Assembly: GCA_902788805.1 (NCBI GenBank)
Contig: CADALO010000005.1
Location: forward strand, 27,694-91,693
DNA from: an uncultured Bacteroidota bacterium
GTDB lineage: Bacteria; Bacteroidota; Bacteroidia; Bacteroidales; P3
Reading direction: 5' to 3'
DNA length: 64,000 nucleotides
The notes beneath the pieces were generated by a model, which made no database searches, was not told the origin of the DNA, and saw only the letters and a program-made list of their open reading frames with translations. Numbering within the stretch: position 1 is the first letter of the stretch; the number at the start of each line of letters is the position of its first letter. Below, piece after piece: positions 1 to 8,589 of this stretch. Both the position numbers and the translations under genes were made by a program.

Positions 1-783
1 TGGGGGACGCGCGACTTTTTTGCCGCTATGGTCAAGGGCAGGCTCTTTTCGCTTGTCCCGGGCGTGCGTATTGTCGACTTGAGCCACAGCCAGCAGTGGA
101 ACGATTCGGCAACCACGATCGGAATTGTCCGCTATGGCTGTTCGACATTTCCGGCGGGCACGGTCCACATTATAGATGTCGGGTGCGACAAGTCCGAGAC
201 TTCGGCTCCGTTCCCCAATCCGCTGCTTGTGTCGTGGAGGGGACAATATTTTATTTGCAGCGACCGCAAATTGCTGGAGCAGTCGCTCGACGACGGCTGT
301 GACGAGGTGGTGGAACTTGTTCCGCCCCAGTCATTAAGGTCGTTGTCGTTTCTTGCCAACGATGTGTATTGCGATGCCGTGCAGCAGCTGCTGTCGGGCG
401 TGTTGCCAAGCCAGATAGGTGTACCGTGCGAGCCGCTGCGCCGCCGTGTGCAGCCGCAGGCGCAGCTCGATGGCAACGAGTTAATAGCTATGGTTACGGG
501 CATCGACAGCTATGGCAATGCCGATTTGAATATCAGCTATGACGATTTCGAGGCGCTGCGTGCCGGTCGCCGTTTCAAGGTCAAGATTGAATGGCGCTTG
601 GGCAGCAACGACCGTTTTGAGGACATCAAGAGCGTATGCCGCCACTACAGCGACGTCCGTATGGGCAACATATTGCTGACCGTTTCGGCCACGGGCCGTC
701 TGCAGATAGCCATCAACAAAGGCTCGGCCGTGCAACTTATAGGCCTGCGCTACGCCTCGCGCTGCCACTTCCTGTTTGAGTGA
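1..783 (+). CDS. S-adenosyl-L-methionine hydroxide adenosyltransferase family protein (DUF62), 5' end cut by window
   Basis: The reading frame is open from base 1 to the TGA at 781-783, so the gene begins before the window and the first ATG at 28 is internal. The visible start reads WGTRDFFAAMVKG and then VRIVDLSH, which matches the DUF62 N-terminal pattern (TDFG.rD.yVa.mKG ... a.IvDisH). Family members hydrolyse SAM to adenosine and methionine, or act as fluorinase/chlorinase relatives; simple SAM hydrolysis is the usual bacterial activity. About 260 residues are visible, close to the usual length, so little is missing. It converges on the DUF3078 gene, with a long hairpin between them. Confidence 0.85.
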   Translation, partial: WGTRDFFAAMVKGRLFSLVPGVRIVDLSHSQQWNDSATTIGIVRYGCSTFPAGTVHIIDVGCDKSETSAPFPNPLLVSWRGQYFICSDRKLLEQSLDDGCDEVVELVPPQSLRSLSFLANDVYCDAVQQLLSGVLPSQIGVPCEPLRRRVQPQAQLDGNELIAMVTGIDSYGNADLNISYDDFEALRAGRRFKVKIEWRLGSNDRFEDIKSVCRHYSDVRMGNILLTVSATGRLQIAINKGSAVQLIGLRYASRCHFLFE

Positions 784-822
784 ACAAGAGGGGAGTGAAA
801 GAGGAGTGAAAGGGATATTATT

Positions 823-896
823 GAGAAGTTAAAGGGAGTTAAGGGACAATACCAACCGAGCCGGTACATTTGTCCCTTAACTCCCCTTAACTTCTC
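823..896. repeat. 27-bp imperfect inverted repeat between convergent genes, possible bidirectional terminator
   Basis: The arms at 823-849 and 870-896 are complementary over 27 bases with one mismatch and enclose about 20 bases. The sequence is built from GRAGTTAA-like words, and a related, less regular palindrome lies at 59176-59268. It sits between the 3' ends of two convergent genes and T-rich sequence follows on the plus strand, so a terminator role is plausible. The length and the second copy also fit a dispersed palindromic repeat. Confidence 0.65.
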
Positions 897-933
897 TTTT
901 ACTTCTTTAACTTCTATTTATCTTTGCTTTATT

Positions 934-2037
934 TCAGCTCTTGGGAGTCTTCCAGTTGAAGAAGACCTGCACGCCGGCCATCTGGTAGATCTGCCAGTGG
1001 CCCCAGTTGCCCATACCGCTGAAATCGGTATCCCATTTCAGGTTGAGGGCGAAGTTGGCCGAGATGTGTTTCGAGAAGCGATAGTCGAGTTTGAGTTCGA
1101 AGTCGAGGTCGGTCTCGAAGCCGCGCTTCTTCATCCAGTTGAAGTTCTGCAGGTCGGTCCACTGCTCACCTTCGGCAAGCGCATATTTGGAGTCGGTGGC
1201 CATATTGTCGCCCCAAGCCATATTCTTGGGTTTCTTGTAGTCGTAGAAGAGCTCGGCACGAGCGTAGAGGTCGAGGCTCGGAAGGATGTCTTTCTTCAGG
1301 TATTGAGCCTTGACATACGAACCGAGGGCGAAATAGGCGTGGGTGAATGTCGAGGGGTCGGCGGCGTTGAAGTCGTCGTCCTGGATAACACCGTAGTTGT
1401 AGCCGTTGGCTATCAGCGAGTCGTTGTAGACGAAGGTGGTCTTGCCGGTCAGGAAAGAGAGCGAGACGGACCAGTCGGTCTTCTTCAGCTCGAACGAGAG
1501 GGCCGTGGTCAGATAGCCGGGAGCCATAAAGCTCGACACCTCGGTGGCGATGGCATTGTAGCCAATGCCTTCGTAGGTGTAGCCCTTGCCGAACTGCGAC
1601 TTGAAGTTGGCCGTGAAGCTGGCGCCCCAGTCCTTGTAGGCCTTCCACGAGAGGGCGGAAGTAAGGTCTATCTTGTCGTTGCTCTTGCGGCGAGTCTCAA
1701 AGCGGCCTCCGACACTGTCCTCGGCCGAGTTGTCGAGGTCTTGCCAGGCGAAACCGTAGGCGAGGTCGGCGATATTGTCCCATACGAATTTGGGGTGGGT
1801 GTATTTGTAGTTGCCGAAGAAGGTGCCGGTGATGTCGATCTGCGAGTTGCCGGTGGCCGACCAGTTGTGGTAGATGAATTCACCTATCTTGAGAGCCGGT
1901 GTCGACGATGTCGTCCACACGCCCTTGGGGGTGCTGGTACTGTCGCTTGTAGCGGCGTCGTTTGTGTTGCCCTCGGCCATAGCCATTGGCGCAAACAGGA
2001 GGGTCATTGCTGTCAGAAGAAGTATTTTTTTTGTCAT
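934..2037 (-). CDS. DUF3078 family outer-membrane protein
   Basis: The protein has 367 residues with a signal peptide (MTKKILLLTAMTLLFAPMAMA) followed by a low-complexity Thr/Ser linker. The rest alternates aromatic and polar residues (FGNYKYTHPKFVWDN, YAFALGSYVKAQYL-like strands) and ends in a terminal strand, consistent with an outer-membrane beta-barrel. The fold and the W..Y motifs near residue 55 fit DUF3078, a Bacteroidota family without a known function. It lies 30 bases downstream of recX on the same strand and is probably read from the recX promoter. Confidence 0.75.
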   Translation of the reverse strand: MTKKILLLTAMTLLFAPMAMAEGNTNDAATSDSTSTPKGVWTTSSTPALKIGEFIYHNWSATGNSQIDITGTFFGNYKYTHPKFVWDNIADLAYGFAWQDLDNSAEDSVGGRFETRRKSNDKIDLTSALSWKAYKDWGASFTANFKSQFGKGYTYEGIGYNAIATEVSSFMAPGYLTTALSFELKKTDWSVSLSFLTGKTTFVYNDSLIANGYNYGVIQDDDFNAADPSTFTHAYFALGSYVKAQYLKKDILPSLDLYARAELFYDYKKPKNMAWGDNMATDSKYALAEGEQWTDLQNFNWMKKRGFETDLDFELKLDYRFSKHISANFALNLKWDTDFSGMGNWGHWQIYQMAGVQVFFNWKTPKS

Positions 2038-2067
2038 AGTTTATGTTGTATTTTGATTGTTTCAGTT

Positions 2068-2547
2068 TTAGAAGTCATAGTCGGCTATCGCGTCCTGTAT
2101 CTCGTTGGCCTCGAAGCCGTGCGATGCAAGGAAAGAGGTGAGCTTGGCCTTGCGCTTGCGTGGGTCGTCATCGTGGATTGTCTGCAGTTTGCTCTCGGCC
2201 AGCTGCTGGAGCACTTCGCGGTACTGATTGTTGTCCATTTGCTGCAGCGCGTTGGCAATAAGCTTGTTGTCAATGCGTTTACTGCGCAGCATATAGTTGA
2301 TTTTTATGCGTCCCCATTTTTGAAGGCGCAGTTTGGAATCGCAGTAGAGTTTGCAATAGCGAGCCTCATCGATGTATTCGTTATCGACCAGATAGTCGAT
2401 GATGCGGCTTGACAACTCCCTGTCGGCTCCCCAAGCCAGTAGTTTTTCTTTTACTGCCGTGCGGCATTGCTCACTGGCAGCACAGTATTGTTCTGCCTTT
2501 GCAACGAAAGCCTTGTCTGCGTCGGTGAATTTGTATTTGTCTGACAT
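2068..2547 (-). CDS. recX: RecX-family regulatory protein
   Basis: The product has 159 residues and consists of the three-helix repeats typical of RecX, with motifs such as LAWGADRELSSRIIDYLVDNEYIDEARYC and KWGRIKINYMLRSKRI. RecX binds RecA filaments and limits strand exchange and the SOS response. RecA is not encoded here. The start at 2547 is preceded by a leader with a perfect 9-bp inverted repeat (2591-2599 and 2614-2622) and a -7 box at 2632-2639. Length and motifs are normal for the family. Confidence 0.88.
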   Translation of the reverse strand: MSDKYKFTDADKAFVAKAEQYCAASEQCRTAVKEKLLAWGADRELSSRIIDYLVDNEYIDEARYCKLYCDSKLRLQKWGRIKINYMLRSKRIDNKLIANALQQMDNNQYREVLQQLAESKLQTIHDDDPRKRKAKLTSFLASHGFEANEIQDAIADYDF

Positions 2548-2590
2548 TTGGGTTGTCGTGAAATGTTAATTGTATGATAATTCAGTGAAT

Positions 2591-2639
2591 ATAAAACCGT
2601 TAGAAAGATGTCGCGGTTTTATTTCATTTGGCAAATGTA
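2591..2639 (-). promoter_or_regulatory. recX leader: TAnnTTTG -7 box and 9-bp inverted repeat
   Basis: On the minus strand TACATTTG (2639-2632) fits the Bacteroidota -7 element; I see no good -33 TTTG. Downstream, ATAAAACCG at 2591-2599 is perfectly complementary to 2614-2622 across a 14-base loop, so the leader RNA can form a hairpin about 45 bases before the recX start. Whether it regulates anything is unknown. Confidence 0.5.
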
Positions 2640-2764
2640 CACAAATAATTTGATTTAAGGAAGTTTAAATGTATTTTTAACTTTTTGTATTGCATATTTT
2701 TCTTTTGCTCCGCGTGCGGAACAGGGTAGACAGGCAGGTTTTTTATGGCTTTTAGAAAATAAAT

Positions 2765-2795
2765 TTTGCCGTTTTGCCAAAGTTTCGTAACTTTG
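2765..2795 (+). promoter_or_regulatory. Bacteroidota-type promoter for the glycogen synthase operon
   Basis: TTTG at 2765-2768 and TAACTTTG at 2788-2795 are separated by exactly 19 bases, matching the consensus TTTG-N19-21-TAnnTTTG. The predicted transcript starts about 7 bases downstream, roughly 20 bases before the ATG at 2822. Confidence 0.75.
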
Positions 2796-2821
2796 CATCG
2801 GATATATAATATACTTTAATT

Positions 2822-3646
2822 ATGGGAAAGGGAAGAATACTATTTGTCAATCAAGAGATTATGCCTTTTGTGCCAGAGAATGAAAATTCTTATATTGGGC
2901 GTTATCTGCCTTCGTTTGCACAGGAAAAAGGACGTGAGATTCGAGTCTTTATGCCGCGTTTCAACGAGGTGAACGAGCGCAAGAACCAGCTGCACGAGGT
3001 TATCCGCCTTTCGGGTATGAATCTCATTGTCAACAATGCCGACCACCAGCTTATCATCAAGGTGGGCTCTATACCTTCGGCCCGTATGCAGGTGTATTTT
3101 ATAGACAATGAGGAGTACTTCACGCGTCACAAGGGCTTTTTTGACGAGAAGGGCAAGTTCAGCACCGACAACGACGAGCGTATCCTCTTCTTCGGCCGCG
3201 GTACACTCGAGGCTGTGCGCAAGCTGGCGTGGCAGCCGCACCTGATCCATTTCACGGGCTGGTTCTCGTGTATGATCCCGTTCTACCTGCGCCGCATCAA
3301 CAAAGAGAATGCCTTTTTCTCGGGAACCAAGACGGTCTTTTCGATCACCAACGATGCCTTCAAGGGTGGATTCGGCCCTGATATGGAGCGCAAGCTGAAA
3401 GCCGACGGCGCGACGGCCAAGGACCTGCGGCTGTTCGAGAACCTTGACTATATGACGCTGACCAAGGCTGCTATCACCTACGCCCACGGCATAGTCATCG
3501 CCTCACCCAATGCCGACCCTGAGCTGGTGGCCTTCGCACGCGAGAACAAACGCCACATTGTGGAGTACAATCCTGACAAAAACGCTTTCTACGAACAAAT
3601 CAACAAGCTGTACGACACTGTGATTGGCAGCAACATTAACAACTGA
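2822..3646 (+). CDS. short glycogen/starch synthase-like protein (GT5 N-terminal domain only)
   Basis: The 274 residues correspond to the N-terminal Rossmann half of GT5 glycogen synthases, with the order ILFVNQEIMPFVPE, RVFMPRFNEV, LIHFTGWFSC. The C-terminal half that binds ADP-glucose in full-length GlgA is missing, and the usual KTGGL motif near the N-terminus is replaced by NENSYIG. Short versions are widespread in Bacteroidales and are labelled glycogen/starch synthase, but with these losses catalysis is uncertain. It is the first gene of an operon with the DUF4270, MORN-type and Maf genes (gaps of 8-12 bases) and has a strong promoter at 2765-2795. Confidence 0.78.
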   Translation: MGKGRILFVNQEIMPFVPENENSYIGRYLPSFAQEKGREIRVFMPRFNEVNERKNQLHEVIRLSGMNLIVNNADHQLIIKVGSIPSARMQVYFIDNEEYFTRHKGFFDEKGKFSTDNDERILFFGRGTLEAVRKLAWQPHLIHFTGWFSCMIPFYLRRINKENAFFSGTKTVFSITNDAFKGGFGPDMERKLKADGATAKDLRLFENLDYMTLTKAAITYAHGIVIASPNADPELVAFARENKRHIVEYNPDKNAFYEQINKLYDTVIGSNINN

Positions 3647-3654
3647 TACCTTTT

Positions 3655-4941
3655 ATGCCAAAGAAATTTTTCCATTTCGCTATATGCCTTTCGGCTTTAC
3701 TGATTCTGAATGCCTGCGATGAGAAGGAGTCGGACCTGGGTGTCGACCTGCAGGACCCTTCGACACTCTATGAGGGCATTGTCGATACCGCCTATGGTAC
3801 GGCTATGACTGTATACGATGACTCGCTGCTGACATCAGGCCAGTCGAGTGTGCTGGTGGGATGCTACAGCGACGCCGTGTTCGGCACATCGGAGGGCATC
3901 TACTACACGCAGATAACTACGGCCAACGACGCCGGTGTGGAGTTTGACCAGAATTCAATCATCGACTCGGTGGTGCTTTCCTTTGCTGTGTCGGACATCT
4001 ATACATCCGCAAGCAGCTCGAAAGGCTACCGCGACCTGCATTTTGAGATTTACCAGCTGGCCGAAAGCCCGATGAAGGACACAGCCTATTATGCCACCGA
4101 CGAGCTTACGGTGACGAACAACTGCCTCTTCGACGACGTGGTGCGCGTGGTGCAGAGCGACACAATGGTGGCGTCGATGAAGCTTGGCGACAACTTTATC
4201 GCTCAAATTTCCAACTGCAGCTATGGCTCGTCGGCCGAGTTTGCCGAAGCCATAAAAGGTATGCGCGTGCGCCTTATCAACGACGGCACGCCTGTTATGG
4301 CCACGCTCAACCTGGCTGCGTCGAATACACGTATCCGGGTGTACTACAAATATGTCAATGGTGAAGAGACGATAAGCCGTACCTACGACTTCGACGTGTC
4401 AAACTCGGCTCCTCACTTCAATGGCTATAAGAATAATTTTGCCGGTCCGCTGGCCACATTCAACACGAATACAAGCGACTCGATTGACGGCAGCCGCTAT
4501 CTGTATCTCAGTCCTATGGGTGGCGCGAATATCAAGCTGAACTTTAACGCCTTTGTTCAGCAGTTCCGCCAACAGCATCCGTATGCAATCATCCATTATG
4601 CCGAACTGCTGCTGCCTGTGGCCGACATCTCGCCTGCTGACAAGCCGAGTATGATTGTGGCCCTCAAATGCTTCAACGACGGCACGGTAGTCAACATACC
4701 CGATATGTATGATGCCTATACAAGCTCGGGCTTCGACGGCAAATACGACTCTGGCAACGGCTACTACCGTCTGCGTGTGACACAGCATTTCCAGAAGCTG
4801 GTCAAGAGTGGTATGGACCTTGGTACGTTGTTGCTGATCAATGGTCGCCGCTCATCGGCATTGCGCACGGTCATCAATGGTTGCGACGCCACTCTGACAG
4901 GAAACAATCCTGTCCGTATTCAATTTGTTTACAGTGAATAG
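3655..4941 (+). CDS. DUF4270 family lipoprotein
   Basis: The 428-residue protein begins with a lipoprotein signal; the lipobox LNAC lies near residues 18-21, followed by DEKESDLGVDLQ. The DLGVDLQDPSTLYEGIVDT start and the long beta-rich body are typical of DUF4270, a Bacteroidota outer-surface lipoprotein family with no proven function. It starts 8 bases after the glycogen synthase gene, a pairing that is common in Bacteroidales. The weight of evidence for the family is the N-terminal motif, the length and the genomic context. Confidence 0.8.
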   Translation: MPKKFFHFAICLSALLILNACDEKESDLGVDLQDPSTLYEGIVDTAYGTAMTVYDDSLLTSGQSSVLVGCYSDAVFGTSEGIYYTQITTANDAGVEFDQNSIIDSVVLSFAVSDIYTSASSSKGYRDLHFEIYQLAESPMKDTAYYATDELTVTNNCLFDDVVRVVQSDTMVASMKLGDNFIAQISNCSYGSSAEFAEAIKGMRVRLINDGTPVMATLNLAASNTRIRVYYKYVNGEETISRTYDFDVSNSAPHFNGYKNNFAGPLATFNTNTSDSIDGSRYLYLSPMGGANIKLNFNAFVQQFRQQHPYAIIHYAELLLPVADISPADKPSMIVALKCFNDGTVVNIPDMYDAYTSSGFDGKYDSGNGYYRLRVTQHFQKLVKSGMDLGTLLLINGRRSSALRTVINGCDATLTGNNPVRIQFVYSE

Positions 4942-4953
4942 TAGTTTATAGTT

Positions 4954-6141
4954 ATGCTCAAAAAGTCGATTGTTTTTCTTTTGTGCTGCTCGTTCCTGCA
5001 GCTCAATGCACAGATACGCTACCAGAAATTCTATGACGCTCAACAGCAGAAAGCCGCCGTTGAGGGTATGATGACCGACGACAGCGTCCGCACGGGCGAT
5101 TGGACGTGGTGGCATCAGAACGGCCGTGTCTATCAGCAGGGTAAGTATAACGAGCACGGAGAGAAGGTGGGTACGTGGAAGGTCTTTTACGACGATGGAT
5201 CGAAGTGTGCCGAAGAATGCTACGGCAACGGTACTTCGCGCGAGTGGTACAAGAACGGGAACCTCAAGAGCGAGGTGACGGTGGCCAACGGCCTCAAGCA
5301 AGGCACCTATAAATCGTGGTATGCCAACGGCCAGCAAAAGGACGAGATTCCTTTTGTGCGCGGTGTGAAGCAGGGCGCGACAACAGAATGGCACGAGAAC
5401 GGCAAGAAGAAGTTTGAAGGCACTTATAAGGACAACGAGCTCAACGGCCCGGCGGTATGGTATACCGACAAGGGTGGCTTTGATATGAAAGGCCGCCTCG
5501 AAGCCGGCGAACAGCAGGGCGAATGGTTCTTCTATTGGCGCACCAACGGCAAGCTGGGCATCCGCGGCAACTATGACAAAGGCCTTGAGACTGGCGTTTG
5601 GACCTACTATTACGAGACTGGCGAGAAGTGGCGTGAAGGCAGCTATTCGGGTGGCGACAAGTCGGGCAAATGGGTTACATACTACGAGTCGGGCCGCAAG
5701 CTGCACGAAGGCAACTATGTGGCGAATAAGGAGGAAGGCGTGTGGACGGCATTCTATGAGGACGGACACATCGATTATACGGGCTCGTTCCGCAAGGGTA
5801 TGAAGGACGGCGAATGGAAGGCATTTTACGACGATGGCCGTCCGCGCTACGTGATGCACTATGCGTCGGACGAGAAGGACGGCGAGGAGGTCCGCTATTT
5901 CCCCAATGGAAAGGTTGAGTCGCGCGCCAACTACAAGAATGGCCAGTGGCACGGCAAATACGAGCGCTACAACAGCGCCGGCAAGATAGAGGAGCAAGGC
6001 TCATTCGTCAACGGCGAGAAGGACGGACGCTGGGTGCTGTACGATGCCCACGGCAAGGTGGCTATGGAGATGGACTTCAAGGCGGGCAAGAAGGACTCGA
6101 AGGACAGCAAGCCTTCGGGTGGCCGCGTGGGTGACTTCTAA
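4954..6141 (+). CDS. secreted MORN-variant repeat protein (YwqK-like)
   Basis: A signal peptide (MLKKSIVFLLCCSFLQLNA) precedes about fourteen tandem units of roughly 23 residues with the pattern G.W..Y...G....EG.Y, for example GTWKVFYDDGSKCAEE and GEWKAFYDDGRPRY. This is the MORN variant domain; such proteins are often auto-named toxin-antitoxin YwqK antitoxin, but there is no toxin partner here and the signal peptide suggests a periplasmic or surface protein. It is the third gene of the operon, 12 bases after the DUF4270 gene. The function is unknown. Confidence 0.8.
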   Translation: MLKKSIVFLLCCSFLQLNAQIRYQKFYDAQQQKAAVEGMMTDDSVRTGDWTWWHQNGRVYQQGKYNEHGEKVGTWKVFYDDGSKCAEECYGNGTSREWYKNGNLKSEVTVANGLKQGTYKSWYANGQQKDEIPFVRGVKQGATTEWHENGKKKFEGTYKDNELNGPAVWYTDKGGFDMKGRLEAGEQQGEWFFYWRTNGKLGIRGNYDKGLETGVWTYYYETGEKWREGSYSGGDKSGKWVTYYESGRKLHEGNYVANKEEGVWTAFYEDGHIDYTGSFRKGMKDGEWKAFYDDGRPRYVMHYASDEKDGEEVRYFPNGKVESRANYKNGQWHGKYERYNSAGKIEEQGSFVNGEKDGRWVLYDAHGKVAMEMDFKAGKKDSKDSKPSGGRVGDF

Positions 6142-6153
6142 TCAGATGCTGTC

Positions 6154-6726
6154 GTGACTACTCTTTTGTTGGCTTCAAAGTCGCCCCGACGCAGGCAGTT
6201 GCTGTCGCAGCTGGGATTCCCGACACGTTTTGTTGATGTAGATGTCGAGGAGGTTGTGCCCCCCGACACTCCTGTGGAACTTATATCGGCAGGGCTGGCA
6301 TTGCTTAAGGCAAAGGGTTATGCACTTCCGCTGGCTGCCGACGAGGTGCTGGTAACAGCCGATACCATTGTCGTGCATAAAGGCGAGGTGCTGGGCAAGC
6401 CGCACAGCCGCCAGCAGGCTTTTGATATGCTGCGTTCCCTGTCGGGCGACAGGCATACGGTCTTCACGGGTGTATGCTTGAAAAGCCCGGAACGCCAGGT
6501 GGTATTTACCGAACGGACCGACGTTATCTTCCGTCAGCTGACGGAGAATGTCATCTCTCATTATGTGGACCAAAACAGCTGCTATGACAAGGCCGGAGCA
6601 TACGGTATCCAGGAATGGATAGGTATGGTCGGCGTAGAGCGCATTGAGGGCTGCTATTATAATGTTATGGGGCTGCCGGTGTCGCGTCTTTACTGTGAAC
6701 TGCAGCAGCTTATAGCGAAATCTTGA
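6154..6726 (+). CDS. maf: Maf-family nucleotide pyrophosphatase
   Basis: The 190-residue protein has the Maf signature LLLASKSPRRRQLLSQLGF at the N-terminus and ADTIV at about residue 69, with GKP and GD.H.V.TG downstream. Maf proteins hydrolyse non-canonical or canonical nucleoside triphosphates (dTTP/UTP or m7GTP subtypes) to monophosphates. The start codon is GTG at 6154, 12 bases after the previous stop; no ATG lies nearby. The last 37 bases overlap the 3' end of recQ, which runs in the opposite direction, leaving no room for a terminator. Confidence 0.9.
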   Translation: MTTLLLASKSPRRRQLLSQLGFPTRFVDVDVEEVVPPDTPVELISAGLALLKAKGYALPLAADEVLVTADTIVVHKGEVLGKPHSRQQAFDMLRSLSGDRHTVFTGVCLKSPERQVVFTERTDVIFRQLTENVISHYVDQNSCYDKAGAYGIQEWIGMVGVERIEGCYYNVMGLPVSRLYCELQQLIAKS

Positions 6727-8585
6727 TTCATTGTCAGCTCGCCTTTGTCGAGCATTTGGCGCACTGTTTCTGCAAGCAGCTCGTCGCCAATCTTTGGTAA
6801 GCGCTCTGCCAGTTGCTTTATTGTCAGCGGACCGCTTTTCAGTTCTTTAACAATTGCCTCTTCGGGAACGGCGGTGTTGACTTTCTTTCGGTCTAAGCAC
6901 ACATCGCAGATACCGCAATCGGAGGCATCGCTCTCGCCGAAGTAGCGCAGCAGTTGGCGGCATCGGCACTCGCTGTCGTTGGTGGCATAGTCTATCATCG
7001 CCTTGCGGCGCTGCCAAGCGGCCTCTTTCAGTTCTTTGTAGTTCTTATCGCTTATGTGAAGGTCTCTTATGTCGATTCTGGGCGAGCAGAACACAATCGG
7101 AGGCTTCAGCATCTTGGGCTGATAGTCGGCCATCTGCAAGCGGTTCAGCTCTTTCAGACTGTTGGCTACCTGTGTCTCTGTCATTCCGCAGCGGCTGGCT
7201 ATCAGACTCTCGCTGATGGGCGTATAGTCGGTGAAGAGCCCTCCGTAGAGACGCAGTATCACGGTGAGCATATCGCCTATGGTGCGGTTCGAAAGCTGGT
7301 AACGGTACAGCTCTTCTTTGTCGATGATGATAAAAAGTTTCGACTGCAGTTCGTTGTGCTCTGGCAGAGAAATAAGTCCTTCGCGTTCCAAGAACTTCAA
7401 TGCGCTGAAGAAGGTGTAGATGTCGAGACTATAGCTGTTGCAGATTCTCTCGGCATCGAATTCAAAGCGTGCATCTTTGCCTGAGCCAGTGGGTATCTGG
7501 TAGTAGTTGCACAAGGCGTTGTAGACATTCTTAATATAGTTGAGCGGCGGGAAGTCGCGTTCCAGATTGTCGCGCATCCTTGTGATATCGTTGTCTTGAT
7601 AGAGCAGCACGGCATAGGCCTGCTTGTCATCGCGTCCTGCGCGCCCTGCCTCCTGAAAGTAGGCCTCGGGCGATTCGGGCATATCCCAATGCACTACAAA
7701 GCGTACGTCGGGTTTGTCGATGCCCATACCGAAGGCATTGGTGGCCACCATAACACCACGGTTCGACTTCAGCCAGTCCTTCTGGCGGTTTTCGCGTTCC
7801 TTCTGTGGAATACCTGCGTGGTAAGGTAGTGCAGCTATGTCGTGGTCGTTAAGCATATTGGCTATCTCCAAGGTGCGACGCCTGTTACGTACATAAACTA
7901 TGCCGCTGCCGCCCACGCTGCGTATAATGCGCAGCAGCTTGCCTTGCTTGTCCTCCTCGTTGAAGACGCTGTACGACAGGTGCGGGCGCATAAAACTGCT
8001 CTTGAACAGCCGCCCTTTGCGGAAGTCAAGCTTTGTCTCTATGTCGCTCACCACTTCGGGCGTAGCGGTGGCAGTCAGAGCTATGACCGGAACCTTGGGG
8101 TGGTACGGCCTTATGCTGGCAATCTCAAGATACGGAGGCCTGAAGTCGTAGCCCCATTGTGATATGCAGTGGGCCTCGTCTACGGCTATAAGGTTCAACG
8201 GCATCTGCCTCAGATGGTCTATGAAGGTGCGGCTGCAGAGTCGCTCGGGCGACACATACAGCAGCTTGATGTCACCATAGATGCAGTTGTTGAGTATTGT
8301 CTCTATCTCGTGGTGGCTCATCCCCGAGGTGATGTAGCGTGCCTTTATGCGTTTCTCGCGCAGTTGCCTCACCTGGTCCTGCATCAGTGCTACCAATGGC
8401 GATATTACCAAGGCTATGCCGTCGGTGGCCAAGGCAGGGATTTGGTAGCACAGCGACTTGCCGCCGCCGGTAGGAAGCAATGCCAAAGTATCGTTTCCGG
8501 CCAGTACAGAGGAGATTATCTCCTCTTGTAGTGGCCGGAAACTGTCGTAGTGGTAATAACGTTTCAGTATCTCGAGTGGCGTCAT
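6690..8585 (-). CDS. recQ: ATP-dependent DNA helicase RecQ
   Basis: The 631-residue protein carries all SF2 RecQ motifs: Walker A with GGGKS at 40-44, DEAH at 136-139, QWGYDFRP, and the helicase C-terminal GRAGRD motif. A zinc-binding region with four Cys (CRCRQLL ... CGICDVC) and an RQC winged helix follow. No HRDC domain is visible. RecQ unwinds 3'-5' during recombination repair and fork restart. It starts 4 bases after the stop of the 939-residue surface protein, so the two adhesin genes and recQ appear to form one transcription unit, an unusual combination. Confidence 0.93.
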   Translation of the reverse strand: MTPLEILKRYYHYDSFRPLQEEIISSVLAGNDTLALLPTGGGKSLCYQIPALATDGIALVISPLVALMQDQVRQLREKRIKARYITSGMSHHEIETILNNCIYGDIKLLYVSPERLCSRTFIDHLRQMPLNLIAVDEAHCISQWGYDFRPPYLEIASIRPYHPKVPVIALTATATPEVVSDIETKLDFRKGRLFKSSFMRPHLSYSVFNEEDKQGKLLRIIRSVGGSGIVYVRNRRRTLEIANMLNDHDIAALPYHAGIPQKERENRQKDWLKSNRGVMVATNAFGMGIDKPDVRFVVHWDMPESPEAYFQEAGRAGRDDKQAYAVLLYQDNDITRMRDNLERDFPPLNYIKNVYNALCNYYQIPTGSGKDARFEFDAERICNSYSLDIYTFFSALKFLEREGLISLPEHNELQSKLFIIIDKEELYRYQLSNRTIGDMLTVILRLYGGLFTDYTPISESLIASRCGMTETQVANSLKELNRLQMADYQPKMLKPPIVFCSPRIDIRDLHISDKNYKELKEAAWQRRKAMIDYATNDSECRCRQLLRYFGESDASDCGICDVCLDRKKVNTAVPEEAIVKELKSGPLTIKQLAERLPKIGDELLAETVRQMLDKGELTMNQDFAISCCSSQ

Positions 8586-8589
8586 CGCT

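Noticed and set aside
28..783. ATG at 28 as the true start of the first gene
   Set aside because: Conserved residues (WGTRDFF) precede it in frame back to base 1, so the gene is cut by the window edge.
997..2412. 471-codon ORF on the plus strand across the DUF3078 and recX genes
   Set aside because: It is antisense to two recognisable genes; long antisense ORFs also occur at 23868-25298, 38957-41017, 45190-46383, 46454-47635 and 55957-57306. They reflect codon bias of the real genes and have no recognisable domains.
4954..6141. Toxin-antitoxin antitoxin (YwqK) label
   Set aside because: The MORN-variant repeats explain the similarity; a signal peptide and the operon context do not fit an antitoxin.
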